In this document: positions 47,401 to 56,020 of the stretch, one piece after another
How the letters are laid out: each line of letters starts with the position of its first letter
Numbering within the stretch: the first letter of the stretch is position 1
NCBI GenBank assembly: GCA_964400165.1
Contig: CAYNSX010000007.1
Span: forward strand, 1 to 64,000
Source: CAYNSX01 sp964400165
GTDB taxonomy: Bacteria; Armatimonadota; Hebobacteria; CAYNSX01
Length of the DNA: 64,000 nt
Direction: 5' to 3'
Position numbers and translations under genes: made by a program
The notes under the pieces: generated by a model
Database searches by the model: none
What the model was told of the DNA's origin: nothing
Seen by the model: only the letters and a program-made list of their open reading frames with translations

Positions 47401-49722
47401 TCATTCAATGGCGTACAGGTATCCGTCGCCTGAACCAATGTACAGCACTCCGTCGGCGCCGATGGCTGGGGAAGACACCACCCACGAGTCCGTGAATACT
47501 CTCCATAGCAGCGTGCCCTGCCGGTTCAGGCAATACACGGCGCCATCGTCGCTCCCGAAATAGATTCGGCCCTCGGTGTCGACGGCGGGAGAACTGTTGA
47601 TCTCATCCCATGCCCGGAACTTCCATCGCACGGTGCCATTGGGGGCAACTGCATACAGGTAGTGCCAGTCCGTGCCCACATAGATCGTGCCATCAGTCGC
47701 GATCGCCGGCACAGAATACACGTCATAACCAACTCGGACCCGCCATCGCACAGCGGCATCTTGGCTCGCCTTGCAAAGCCGACCCTGATTCGAGGTGAGC
47801 ACGATGTCTCCATCGGGCGCGACCGCGACCCCGCTGCCGAGGCCATAAGCTCCCGAGTTATCTTCGACGAATTCGGACTTCCAGCGCTTTCCGCCGAGAC
47901 GGTCGAGCGAACTGACTCGATGGTTGTCTACGGCAAAGAGTAATCCTTCCTTGGAAATGCTGACGATTGAGTGATCGTGATACTGGTCCCGTGCGGAGCG
48001 CCATACGACTCTTCCATCCGCACTGACCTCCGACAACGTGTCGTCACTGCCGACGAACACATTGCCGTCTTGCGCGACGGCCAGTTGAGACGCTTCGCGG
48101 CCAGTGTCTGCGAGACTCCATTTCACTGACCCTGCCGGATTGATGGCGGATAGCCCTCGATCCTTCAGCACCGCGTAGATGACGCCGTCCCGACCCACCG
48201 CGACGGACCCAAGAGTGCTCTGGGACGACTCGAGGCGCCACAGCAGTGTGCCTTCGGGAGATACGGCGACCAGCGCATGGTCGCTCGTGATGACCAAGAC
48301 AGCGCCGTCGCGCCCGATGACGGGAGACGATTCGATGGCGCTTCCCAGGTCGAGGCGCCACTTGACTCGACCTCGGGCGGGTCCGGCGTACCGGCTGCGA
48401 CCGGTTCGCTGCGCATCGCCATGGAATTGCGGCCACGGGGACGCCGGTGCGGTGGGTCGAACAGCCGCGGTCCGCGCTGAAGGAGCCGGAATGGGCGCAG
48501 GTGCTGGCAATCCAGCGGGCTTGTCGCCAAGCGTACGGACACGAAGTGGCGGTGAAACCCACCCCGACTGCGGCGTGGCGTATGCCAGATGTTTTCCGTC
48601 CGGTGACATTGCGACCCGCACCATGGAAGGGTCGTCTGAGAGCGGCCAGCCATATTGCGCAGCGCCGATCAAATGGCGCTCTGTTTCCGACTCAAGATCG
48701 AATTCACTGATCGACCAGCCAAGCCCCCACATGACGACCTTCTTCGCCGACAGCACGGCCTGCCATGCCATCATTGACTCGTGGCCGCTCATCGGGGCGT
48801 CTTCTTTCTTGTACAGTTTCCGACTGCGCCCGGACGGCCAGACTTGGTACAGAGTGTCCTCATCCACCACGACGATTGAGCCGTCAGCGAGCCAGCCGCA
48901 AGTCCGCCCGTCAGTCCAGTCCCACCACTCGGACACACCGGACGCGACGGTCAGCACTCCACCCGTCTGGGGAGAGACCAGGAATAACACGGACTTGTCG
49001 TTCAGTATCGCGCGCAGCCACAGCCCGCGGGGCTGCCATGCGAACAGCGACGTGCGGGTCAGGTTGTCAGTCACTGGCGCGCCCGGCGCGCCAGATTGGA
49101 CAACATGAAGGACTTGCGTGGTCCGATCTGCGGGGCGCAACACATAAAGGGTCGTCTCGTGCAGCGCTGCCAGCATCGAGTTGTCTGGCGCCCATTCGAA
49201 CGACCAGGAGTCATCGTACCGGTCAGGGACTGACGGCAGCAGATTCACTTCAGTCAGGCGGTTGCGATTGAGGTCCAACAGGTGGACGCTGCGGCCATCC
49301 CAGAAGGCGCCCTGTGTTTCATCGGGAGAGAAAATGAGGCCGTACCCAGGGCAATCGAATACCACCCGGGGTGCGCCGGTCTGCCAACGGACGACGGCGA
49401 CACTTCCGGACCTGCCTTCATCTCCTTGCCAGACTGGACCGTACTCGAAGATAAGGTATGTCCCGCGCGGTGATATTCGAAGACCGTCCCAGTTGGGGCC
49501 AAGCGTTGCTCCAATGTCATAGAGGTACTCGGCTCCGCGTCGTTCCGCGCGAAGTGGCGCGCTCTGTCTCACCAATGGGCGGGGCGCCCCCCACTCCACC
49601 CCTGACTCCGATGATTCGACGACCGCCGAAGAGCGGGTCCCGGCCGCCGTCACGGCAAGACCGGTCGCCAGTGCCAGCGGAACCATTCGGAAGGGCGAAC
49701 GCGGTCGGTGCACACGATTCAT
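47401..49722 (-). CDS. secreted PQQ-like/WD-type beta-propeller protein
   Basis: A 773-aa exported protein from ATG 49722 (GGAG upstream; -10-like TATGAT at 49744-49739). A signal peptide is followed by a first propeller-like half (~40-390; for example LFSPDETQGAFWDGRSVHLL-type blades, SPDGKHLAYATPQSGWVSPP). A Pro/Ala linker (PAPAPIPAPSARTAAVRPTA) leads to a PQQ_2-like propeller (~430-773) with repeats ending SSPVIGRDGAVLVITSD, VAVGRDGVIYAVL, PAIATDGTIYVGTDWHYLYA and SSPAIGADGVLYIGSGDGYL. No catalytic residues are evident, so it is likely a binding or structural protein. Its composition is less GC-biased than neighbours. It precedes the UroD-like gene on the same strand. Confidence 0.82.
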   Translation of the reverse strand: MNRVHRPRSPFRMVPLALATGLAVTAAGTRSSAVVESSESGVEWGAPRPLVRQSAPLRAERRGAEYLYDIGATLGPNWDGLRISPRGTYLIFEYGPVWQGDEGRSGSVAVVRWQTGAPRVVFDCPGYGLIFSPDETQGAFWDGRSVHLLDLNRNRLTEVNLLPSVPDRYDDSWSFEWAPDNSMLAALHETTLYVLRPADRTTQVLHVVQSGAPGAPVTDNLTRTSLFAWQPRGLWLRAILNDKSVLFLVSPQTGGVLTVASGVSEWWDWTDGRTCGWLADGSIVVVDEDTLYQVWPSGRSRKLYKKEDAPMSGHESMMAWQAVLSAKKVVMWGLGWSISEFDLESETERHLIGAAQYGWPLSDDPSMVRVAMSPDGKHLAYATPQSGWVSPPLRVRTLGDKPAGLPAPAPIPAPSARTAAVRPTAPASPWPQFHGDAQRTGRSRYAGPARGRVKWRLDLGSAIESSPVIGRDGAVLVITSDHALVAVSPEGTLLWRLESSQSTLGSVAVGRDGVIYAVLKDRGLSAINPAGSVKWSLADTGREASQLAVAQDGNVFVGSDDTLSEVSADGRVVWRSARDQYHDHSIVSISKEGLLFAVDNHRVSSLDRLGGKRWKSEFVEDNSGAYGLGSGVAVAPDGDIVLTSNQGRLCKASQDAAVRWRVRVGYDVYSVPAIATDGTIYVGTDWHYLYAVAPNGTVRWKFRAWDEINSSPAVDTEGRIYFGSDDGAVYCLNRQGTLLWRVFTDSWVVSSPAIGADGVLYIGSGDGYLYAIE

Positions 49723-49782
49723 GCGTGGGCTCCAGCGAATCATACTCTGAATGGGCACGGCCCGCGGTACGCCGGAGAACGG

Positions 49783-50733
49783 CTACACCCCCGTCCCGGG
49801 CGGGATGAGGGCGTCGATCTTGGCGAGGTCGTCCTCGGGGAAGTCGAAATCGAGGGCTTTCAGGTGGTCTTCGAGGTGTTCGAGGGTGCGGGGGCCGATG
49901 ATCGGCGCGGTGACGGCGTCCTGTGCCAGCAGCCAGGCGAGCGCGTATTGGCTCAACGGCACGCCGCGCGCCTGCGCCAGCCGTTCGAGTTGCTCCACGA
50001 CCTCGAAGCGGTGCAAGGCCTCGGGCGTGGTGAGGTCGCGGTTCATCCGGGCGGCGCGGCTGTCTTGGGGCGGCGGCAACCCGCGGCGATAGCGGCCGGC
50101 GAGCCACCCGCCCGCCAGCGGGCTCCAGGGCAGGACGGCGAGGTTGTAGTCGGCGCAGACGGGCAGGACCTCGGTCTCGATGCGCCGGTCAAAGAGACTG
50201 TAGGGCGGCTGCTCGCTGACGAATGACTCGTAGCCCCTGCGCATGCTGACTTCGAGCGCCTGGGCGATGCGCCACGCCGGAAAGGTGGAGCAGCCGATGT
50301 AGCGCACCATCCCCTGCCGGACGAGGTCGGTGAGCGTGGAGAGCGATTCGTCGATGGGCGTGTCGGGGTCGGGGCGGTGCGCCTGATAGAGGTCGATGTA
50401 ATCGGCGCCGAGGCGGTCGAGACTGCGGGCGACCTCGCGCCGGATGGCAACGCGGCTGTTGCCGCGCTGGTTGGGCGTCTCTTTGGCGGACCAGTGGAAC
50501 TTGGTGGCGAGGATGACCTCATCGCGGCGGCCGCGGATCGCCTGGCCGACGATGCGCTCGGACTCGCCGTCGGTGTAGACATTGGCCGTGTCAATGAAGT
50601 TGATGCCGGCGTCGAGGGCACGCCCAATGATGGTCGCGGCGGTGTCGGCATCGGTGGCGCGGCCGAAGTTCATGGTGCCGAGGCAGAGCCGCGAGACCTT
50701 GATACCGGCGTTGCCAAGCGGGACATACTCCAT
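49783..50733 (-). CDS. aldo/keto reductase
   Basis: A 316-aa NADPH-dependent oxidoreductase of the AKR superfamily (YajO/AKR11-14-like). The catalytic tetrad is visible: Asp and Tyr in FIDTANVYTDGESE, Lys in ILATKFHW, His in LYQAHRPDPDTP. The C-terminal cofactor segment AVTAPIIGPRTLEHLEDHLK is typical. The ATG at 50733 has GGAGG six bases upstream. Physiological substrate is unknown. It is divergent from the tetR-hem operon across a 143-bp region that contains the operon promoter and a palindrome, so TetR might also influence it. Confidence 0.9.
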   Translation of the reverse strand: MEYVPLGNAGIKVSRLCLGTMNFGRATDADTAATIIGRALDAGINFIDTANVYTDGESERIVGQAIRGRRDEVILATKFHWSAKETPNQRGNSRVAIRREVARSLDRLGADYIDLYQAHRPDPDTPIDESLSTLTDLVRQGMVRYIGCSTFPAWRIAQALEVSMRRGYESFVSEQPPYSLFDRRIETEVLPVCADYNLAVLPWSPLAGGWLAGRYRRGLPPPQDSRAARMNRDLTTPEALHRFEVVEQLERLAQARGVPLSQYALAWLLAQDAVTAPIIGPRTLEHLEDHLKALDFDFPEDDLAKIDALIPPGTGV

Positions 50734-50823
50734 CAAGCGCCTCCGGGGGGCGTGGGGCCGCACTCCGGCGTTCGCCGGAAGCGGAGGCGGTTCCTCTGCC
50801 GCGACCTTTCAGGAACCCCGCCC

Positions 50824-50867
50824 TTGAATGAGTCGTCTTGAGGAATGTATGCTCTAACAAGCGTTAG
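50824..50867 (+). promoter_or_regulatory. promoter and palindromic operator of the tetR-hem operon
   Basis: TTGAAT (50824-50829), 18 bp, TATGCT (50848-50853). The palindrome CTAAC-AAGC-GTTAG (50854-50867) starts right after the -10 box and covers the expected transcription start near 50860. This placement suits autorepression by the TetR protein encoded directly downstream. Confidence 0.6.
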
Positions 50868-50876
50868 GTAGGTGGG

Positions 50877-51533
50877 ATGGCGCTTCGGAATCACACCGTT
50901 CAGACCCCGCCGGCGGACGGCGACCTGCAGGCACGCGAGCGGCTGGTGCGCGTGGCTACGACGCTGTTTGCCGAGCGGGGGTACTCCAATGTGTCGGTGC
51001 GCAACATCTGCGACGCAGCCGAGACCTCGCTCCCGATGCTGTACTACTATTTCAAAGACAAGGAAGGGCTCTTCACCGAGGTCGTGCGCGGGGCGGTCAG
51101 TCTCGATGCCCTCATTGATGAGTTGCAGCGGGCGGTAGCCCGGGAGAAGACAACGGCCGGGCGTTTGCGCGGATTCACGGCAACCTATCTGTTGCGCTTT
51201 CCGGACCACTCACTCAACTCGGGATTCTATCTCCGCGAATCGACTGGGCTCGACCCGCAGAGTGCCCAGCAGCTCCGGTCAGCGTTCGGCCGCATCGCGG
51301 ACATCGCGCAGGAACTCGTCACGCACGGTGTCCGGCGGGGAGACCTCGCCGAGACCGACATCCGCCTGGCGGTCGAGTGCTTGCTCGGCATGATGAACCG
51401 CTTCGTGTTCCAGCGCGTCCACTTCGGGCGGCGCTTCGACCACCGCGAGGCCTCGGGGTTCGTCTGTGATTTCTTCATGAAGGCGCTCGCGCCCAGTTCG
51501 CCGGCCGGCCCCCGGACCCGCACGCCGCGATGA
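50877..51533 (+). CDS. TetR/AcrR family transcriptional regulator, first gene of the haem operon
   Basis: A 218-aa regulator. The N-terminal helix-turn-helix domain is clear: RERLVRVATTLFAERGYSNV, SVRNICDAAETSLPMLYYYF, KDKEGLFTEVVRGAVS. The C-terminal ligand domain (~70-205) is helical and unassigned. It starts nine bases after a palindromic operator candidate and its stop overlaps hemA by 4 bp, making it the leader gene of the whole haem biosynthesis operon. The likely role is to repress its own operon in response to haem, a porphyrin or an unrelated ligand; haem-sensing TetR proteins such as HrtR are known, but those usually control export. The ligand cannot be read from the sequence. Confidence 0.88.
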   Translation: MALRNHTVQTPPADGDLQARERLVRVATTLFAERGYSNVSVRNICDAAETSLPMLYYYFKDKEGLFTEVVRGAVSLDALIDELQRAVAREKTTAGRLRGFTATYLLRFPDHSLNSGFYLRESTGLDPQSAQQLRSAFGRIADIAQELVTHGVRRGDLAETDIRLAVECLLGMMNRFVFQRVHFGRRFDHREASGFVCDFFMKALAPSSPAGPRTRTPR

Positions 51534-52621
51534 CACGGCACGAATACCTCGTCCAGGCCGGCATCAGTCATCAGGAAGCACCGCTGCCGGCGCTGGAAAG
51601 CGCCCTGCGCGGGGTGTCAGCGATTTGCAACTCCGTGACGAGGGCGGTGCGCGACGGCACAGCACTTCGGGAGGCCGTGGTCGTGGCGACCTGTCACCGC
51701 CTCGAGGTGTATGCGATCGGCGAGGAGGCCGGAGCGGCCGAAGAACGGCTGCGCGCTGCGTTCGCCGATGCCCCCGCGGCGAATGCGAGCGCACTGCCCA
51801 TCTCCGTGCGGTACCACCGCGACGCGGCGCGCCACTTGTGCGCGGTAACAGCCGGCTTGAAGTCGTTGGTCGTGGGTGAGCGAGAGATCTTCGACCAAGT
51901 CCGGGCGGCGTGGCGAGGGGCTGTGGCAGACGGAACCGCGGGGCCGGTCTTGGCGTCGCTGTTCCGGCAGGCGCGGCGGGCGGGGCGGCTGGCCCGATCG
52001 CCAGAGGCATTCGGTGACATGCGAGAGTCGCTGGCCACGATCGGCATCGCGGCGGCGCGGCAGGCGCTCGGCTCGCTGCGCGACCAGCGCGCGCTCGTTG
52101 CGGGCGCCGGTCGCATCGGACGACTGGCGCGCGAACTGCTCCAGCGCGAAGGGGTCGCGACACTGGTGCTCGCCACGCGGCGGCCCGAGCGGCTGCGGCT
52201 CCGCGAGCCGCATCTCGCGATCCACAATCTCACCGACTTGCCGGCACTCCTCCGCGACACAGACCTCGTCATCGCCGCGACGGCCGCGCCGGAGCCGATT
52301 CTAACCCGCGAGCAAGTCCTCGCCGCACAGGCACACCGCATCGGGGCGCCGCTGCTGTTCGTGGACCTCGGCGTCCCGCGCAATTTGGACCCGGCAATTG
52401 CGACCGTGAGCGGTGTGCGCCTGCTGTATCTCGATGACTTGCGCCCGGTGGCCGCCTCGTTGCAGCCGTTCGATGAGCAAGTGATCGCGCGGGTAACACA
52501 CCTGGCCGAAGAGGCGGCGGACCGATTCCTGAACTGGCAGACGGCGCGGGCCGCGGCGGGCAACGGGGTCGGGCGAACCGCGCCCTTGCCCGTCGGCGAG
52601 TCCCAACGAGCCGGGCAGTGA
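51530..52621 (+). CDS. hemA: glutamyl-tRNA reductase
   Basis: NADPH-dependent reduction of glutamyl-tRNA(Glu) to glutamate-1-semialdehyde, the first committed step of the C5 haem pathway. It is 363 aa. The catalytic Cys lies in VVVATCHRLEVYAI, followed by AGLKSLVVGEREIFDQVRAA and the NADPH domain with RALVAGAGRIGRLARELL. The C-terminal dimerisation domain is shorter than in E. coli HemA and ends in an unconserved tail. The LxGE(x)QILGQV consensus is changed to VVGEREIFDQV but keeps the functional Glu. It overlaps tetR by 4 bp and hemC by a few bases. Confidence 0.93.
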   Translation: MTRHEYLVQAGISHQEAPLPALESALRGVSAICNSVTRAVRDGTALREAVVVATCHRLEVYAIGEEAGAAEERLRAAFADAPAANASALPISVRYHRDAARHLCAVTAGLKSLVVGEREIFDQVRAAWRGAVADGTAGPVLASLFRQARRAGRLARSPEAFGDMRESLATIGIAAARQALGSLRDQRALVAGAGRIGRLARELLQREGVATLVLATRRPERLRLREPHLAIHNLTDLPALLRDTDLVIAATAAPEPILTREQVLAAQAHRIGAPLLFVDLGVPRNLDPAIATVSGVRLLYLDDLRPVAASLQPFDEQVIARVTHLAEEAADRFLNWQTARAAAGNGVGRTAPLPVGESQRAGQ

Positions 52622-53532
52622 TGTTGCCGCAGCTGGTCATCGGCACGCGGGCCAGCGCGCTGGCGCAGGCGCAGACGCGGCTCGTGGCGGAGGCGCTGCA
52701 GCGCATCGGCACGAGAGCGGAGTTGGTGATCGAGTTCATCGCAACCGCCGGTGACCGGGATGTCGCCGCCGGCGAGCCGGTCAAGGGGCTGTTCGTGAAG
52801 GAACTCGAAGAGGCCTTGCTCCGCGGTGACATCGGCTGCGCCGTGCACAGTGTGAAGGACATGCCCGCCGCGGGGACTCCAGGACTGGACATGGCGGCGA
52901 TTCTGACACGCGGCGATGCGCGCGACGCGCTGGTGGCGCGCACGCACACTTCACTGGCGGCCCTGCCGGTCGGCGCGGTGGTGGGCACCAGCAGCCCGCG
53001 GCGGCGGGCGCAGGTGCTGGCGGCGCGGCCCGATGTGACACCGGCGCCCTTGCGCGGCAATGTGGATACGCGGCTGCGCAAGCTCGACGACGGGGAATAT
53101 GACGCCATCGTGCTGGCCGCGGCGGGGTTGGAGCGGCTGGGCCTGGCATCACGCATCGCCGAGCGACTCGACCCCGAACAGTTCCTGCCCAGCCCCGGCC
53201 AGGGCGCGCTGGCTATTCAGATTCGGAGTGACGACAGCGACACGCGAGCACTGCTCGAACTGCTGAATGACTTTCCGACCAGGCAAGCCGTCCGCGCCGA
53301 GGTGGCATGCGCGGCGGCGCTCGACGGCGGCTGTTCGGCGCCCTTCGGAGCGCTCGCCACGGTGTCCGGCGCCACGCTGACATTGCACGCAGCAATTCTG
53401 TCACTCGACGGCCGCCGCCAGGTGGCGCTGTCCGCGGAAGGGCCAATCGACGAACCCGAAGTGCTCGGCGCACGACTGGCGGAACGCCTGCTGCGCGCCG
53501 GCGCGAAAGAATTGACCCGTGTCGCGGTCTGA
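52618..53532 (+). CDS. hemC: porphobilinogen deaminase (hydroxymethylbilane synthase)
   Basis: Polymerises four porphobilinogen units to hydroxymethylbilane. It is 304 aa from GTG 52618 (303 from ATG 52621). Motifs: VIGTRASALAQAQTRLV, GLFVKELEEALLRGDIGCAV followed by HSVKDMP, the active-site Asp region, VGTSSPRRRAQVLAARPDV, LRGNVDTRLRKLDDGEYDAI, and the dipyrromethane cofactor Cys in LDGGCSAPFGA. All essential residues are present. The start overlaps the hemA stop and the 3' end overlaps hemD by 14 bp. Confidence 0.95.
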   Translation: MMLPQLVIGTRASALAQAQTRLVAEALQRIGTRAELVIEFIATAGDRDVAAGEPVKGLFVKELEEALLRGDIGCAVHSVKDMPAAGTPGLDMAAILTRGDARDALVARTHTSLAALPVGAVVGTSSPRRRAQVLAARPDVTPAPLRGNVDTRLRKLDDGEYDAIVLAAAGLERLGLASRIAERLDPEQFLPSPGQGALAIQIRSDDSDTRALLELLNDFPTRQAVRAEVACAAALDGGCSAPFGALATVSGATLTLHAAILSLDGRRQVALSAEGPIDEPEVLGARLAERLLRAGAKELTRVAV

Positions 53533-54298
53533 ACAGCCGCTGCGCGGGCTGCGGGTGCTGATCACCCGCCCGCGGGCGCAGGCGCGCGGCATGGTCGATG
53601 CGCTGCACCGGCTTGGCGCGGTGCCCGTCGTGTTCCCGCTGATCCGCATCGTGCCGCCTGCCGACTGGGCGCCGCTCGATGCGGCGTTGCACAACTGGAT
53701 GTCGTTCGAGTGGGTCGTGTTCACGAGCGCCAACGGTGTGCGCGCCGTATGGCAGCGCGCCCGGCGGCGCGGGATTGCGCTCGTGCCCGGGCCGCGCCTG
53801 GCAGCAGTCGGACCGGCGACGGCGGCAGCGCTGCGCCGCCGGGGGAGAATACCGGATTTCGTTCCTGCCGTATTTCGGACGGAGGCGATTGCGGATGGCC
53901 TTGACGATGTGCGCGGCCGAACGGTGTTGCTTCCGCGCGCCGCGGAGGCCGGCGCGGCATTGCCCGAACTACTTCGGGAGCGCGGGGCGCGCATCACCGC
54001 GGTGGTCGCCTATCGCACCGAAACGCCGAACGGTCGCGGCGCGTCGCTGCCTGACATCGTGCGTGACGAGCGCATCGAGGTCGTGTGTCTGGCCAGCCCG
54101 TCGGCGGCACGCAACTTCTCTGCACTCCTCGGCGAGGACAGTGATATTCCGCCGGGTGTGCGCATCGCCTGCATCGGGCCGGTCACCGCCGAAGCGGCGC
54201 TGGCGCACGGATTGCGCCCGGATTGGGTCGCCGGGGAGTACACCGCCGGCGGCCTGGTCGCCGCCATTGTCGAAGGAGTGAGCCATGTCACTCGTTGA
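53519..54298 (+). CDS. hemD: uroporphyrinogen-III synthase
   Basis: Cyclises hydroxymethylbilane with inversion of ring D to give uroporphyrinogen III. It is 259 aa from GTG 53519, inside the end of hemC. The family is poorly conserved; the identifiable parts are LRVLITRPRAQARGMVDALH at the N-terminus, the FTSANGVRAVW motif (typical FTSxNGV), the VGPATAAALRRRG segment, and the later CLASPSAARNFSALLG and ACIGPVTAEAALAHGLRPDW. The two-domain layout is intact. Operon position between hemC and hemB confirms the call. Confidence 0.92.
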   Translation: MSRSEQPLRGLRVLITRPRAQARGMVDALHRLGAVPVVFPLIRIVPPADWAPLDAALHNWMSFEWVVFTSANGVRAVWQRARRRGIALVPGPRLAAVGPATAAALRRRGRIPDFVPAVFRTEAIADGLDDVRGRTVLLPRAAEAGAALPELLRERGARITAVVAYRTETPNGRGASLPDIVRDERIEVVCLASPSAARNFSALLGEDSDIPPGVRIACIGPVTAEAALAHGLRPDWVAGEYTAGGLVAAIVEGVSHVTR

Positions 54299-55283
54299 CG
54301 CAATGCTGACGCTCCCCGCCGAGCGGCTGCGGCGGTTCCGGCGCACCGCCGGATTGCGCGACCTGGCGCGCGAGACGCGCGTCAGTGTGAGCGATCTCGT
54401 CTTTCCCCTCTTCGTGGTGCCGGGGCGCGGCATCGTCGAAGATCTGGAGTCTATGCCCGGGCAGCAGCGATTCTCGGTAGACTCACTGGCGCGCGAAGCG
54501 GAGACCGTCGCCGGGCTACGCGTGCCGGCGGTGTTGCTGTTCGGCGTGCCCGAGGAGAAGGACGACGCGGGTAGCGGCGCCTACGACGAGCACGGCATCG
54601 TGCCGGAAGCCATTCGGGCCATCCGCCAGGCGGCGCCCGACCTCGTCATCATCACTGATGTCTGCCTGTGTTCGTACACGACGCACGGGCACTGCGGCAT
54701 CGTCCGCGATGGGCAAGTGGACAACGACGCCAGTCTGGAGTTGCTGGCGCGCACCGCGGTGACGCACGCCGCGGCGGGGGCCGACATCGTCGCCCCGAGC
54801 GCCATGATGGACGGGCAGGTGGCGGCGCTGCGCGCGGCGCTCGACGCCGACGGATTGACCGACACCGCGATTCTGTCGTATGCGGCGAAGTTTGCGTCGG
54901 CGTTTTACGGGCCGTTCCGGGACGCAGCGGAGTCGGCGCCGCTGTTCGGCGACCGGCAGGGCTACCAGATGCCGCCCGCCAACGCCCGCGAGGCACTGCG
55001 AGAACTGGCACGGGATGTGGCGGAGGGCGCGGATGCGCTGATGGTCAAGCCGGCGCTGCCATACCTCGATGTGCTGCGCCAGGCGCGGGACCGGTGGGAG
55101 CACCCGCTCGCGGCCTACCAAGTGAGCGGCGAGTATGCCTCGCTGAAAGCCGCAGCGGCGAACGGGTGGCTGGACGACGACCGGGCAATGGACGAGACGC
55201 TGACCGCGATCAAGCGGGCGGGAGCGGATTTCATCATCACCTACTTTGCGAAGGACTTCGCGCGGAAGGAGCACGACCGATGA
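54285..55283 (+). CDS. hemB: delta-aminolevulinic acid dehydratase (porphobilinogen synthase)
   Basis: Condenses two 5-aminolevulinate molecules to porphobilinogen. It is 332 aa. The metal-binding triad is the zinc type with three cysteines, VCLCSYTTHGHCG. The two Schiff-base lysines are in SYAAKFASAFYGPF and LMVKPALPYLD. The N-terminal arm (RRFRRTAGLRDLARETRVSV) suits an octamer. It overlaps hemD by 14 bp and hemQ by 4 bp. The conserved region GYQMPPANAREALREL is also present. Nothing is missing. Confidence 0.96.
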   Translation: MSLVDAMLTLPAERLRRFRRTAGLRDLARETRVSVSDLVFPLFVVPGRGIVEDLESMPGQQRFSVDSLAREAETVAGLRVPAVLLFGVPEEKDDAGSGAYDEHGIVPEAIRAIRQAAPDLVIITDVCLCSYTTHGHCGIVRDGQVDNDASLELLARTAVTHAAAGADIVAPSAMMDGQVAALRAALDADGLTDTAILSYAAKFASAFYGPFRDAAESAPLFGDRQGYQMPPANAREALRELARDVAEGADALMVKPALPYLDVLRQARDRWEHPLAAYQVSGEYASLKAAAANGWLDDDRAMDETLTAIKRAGADFIITYFAKDFARKEHDR

Positions 55284-56017
55284 GCGTCGCACAAGTCGCC
55301 GAGGCGCCGGGCCACGCAGCCGAACCCAAATCCGGGCGGCTCTTCTTCAAATACACTTTCTTTGCCGTGGACCCTGCCTGGCGGCGGCTCGACGCCGGCG
55401 CGCGAACCAAGGGCAAGCGCGCGCTGGCGGCGGTGTTCGACAACTGGGCGGCGCGGCTGCCGTTGCGCATTTTCAGCACCATCGGCACGCGGGCCGACAC
55501 CGATTTCCTGGTGTGGTGCGCGACACCGGACCTGGACGAGGTGCAGCAGTTGACGGCGCAAATCCTGGCGACGCCGCTCGGCGGCTACCTCCGCACCCCC
55601 TACTCCTACCTGGCGATGACCCGGCCATCACAATATCTTGGCGGTCACAAGCACGCCGGCCAGGAGCACGAACTGACCACCGAGTCGTTCGGACGGAAGC
55701 GCTTCCTGTTCGTCTATCCGTTCATCAAGACACGGGCCTGGTACGGCCTGCCGCAGGAGGAACGGCAGCGGATGATGGGCGACCACTTCCGGGTCGGTCA
55801 CATGTATCCGACGGTGCAGATTCATACCGGCTACTCCTTCGGCATCGACGACCCGGAGTTCACGCTGGCGTTCGAGACCGACGCGCCCGCCGATTTCCTG
55901 GAATTGGTGATGGAACTGCGCGGGAGCCAGGCGAGCAGTTACACGCTGCGCGATACGCCGATCTTCACTTGTGTGCAGATGGCCCCCGAGGCAATGCTCG
56001 ATTTGCTGGGCGGATAG
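55280..56017 (+). CDS. hemQ: coproheme decarboxylase HemQ (chlorite dismutase-like)
   Basis: Oxidatively decarboxylates coproheme III to haem b, the last step of the coproporphyrin-dependent pathway, using peroxide. It is 245 aa from the ATG at 55280 (GGAAGGA upstream). The catalytic Tyr and nearby Lys occur in FVYPFIKTRAWYGLPQEERQ (YPxxK). The proximal His lies in MMGDHFRVGHMYPTVQI, and YSFGIDDPEFTLAFETD is the family signature. Chlorite dismutase's distal Arg motif is not evident, so this is HemQ, not a true chlorite dismutase. Its place between hemB and hemL defines the pathway type. It overlaps hemB by 4 bp. Confidence 0.94.
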   Translation: MSVAQVAEAPGHAAEPKSGRLFFKYTFFAVDPAWRRLDAGARTKGKRALAAVFDNWAARLPLRIFSTIGTRADTDFLVWCATPDLDEVQQLTAQILATPLGGYLRTPYSYLAMTRPSQYLGGHKHAGQEHELTTESFGRKRFLFVYPFIKTRAWYGLPQEERQRMMGDHFRVGHMYPTVQIHTGYSFGIDDPEFTLAFETDAPADFLELVMELRGSQASSYTLRDTPIFTCVQMAPEAMLDLLGG

Positions 56018-56020
56018 CAG

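Noticed and set aside
55280..56017. Chlorite dismutase proper
   Set aside because: Motifs and position in a hem operon match HemQ coproheme decarboxylase; the distal Arg signature of chlorite dismutase is not seen.
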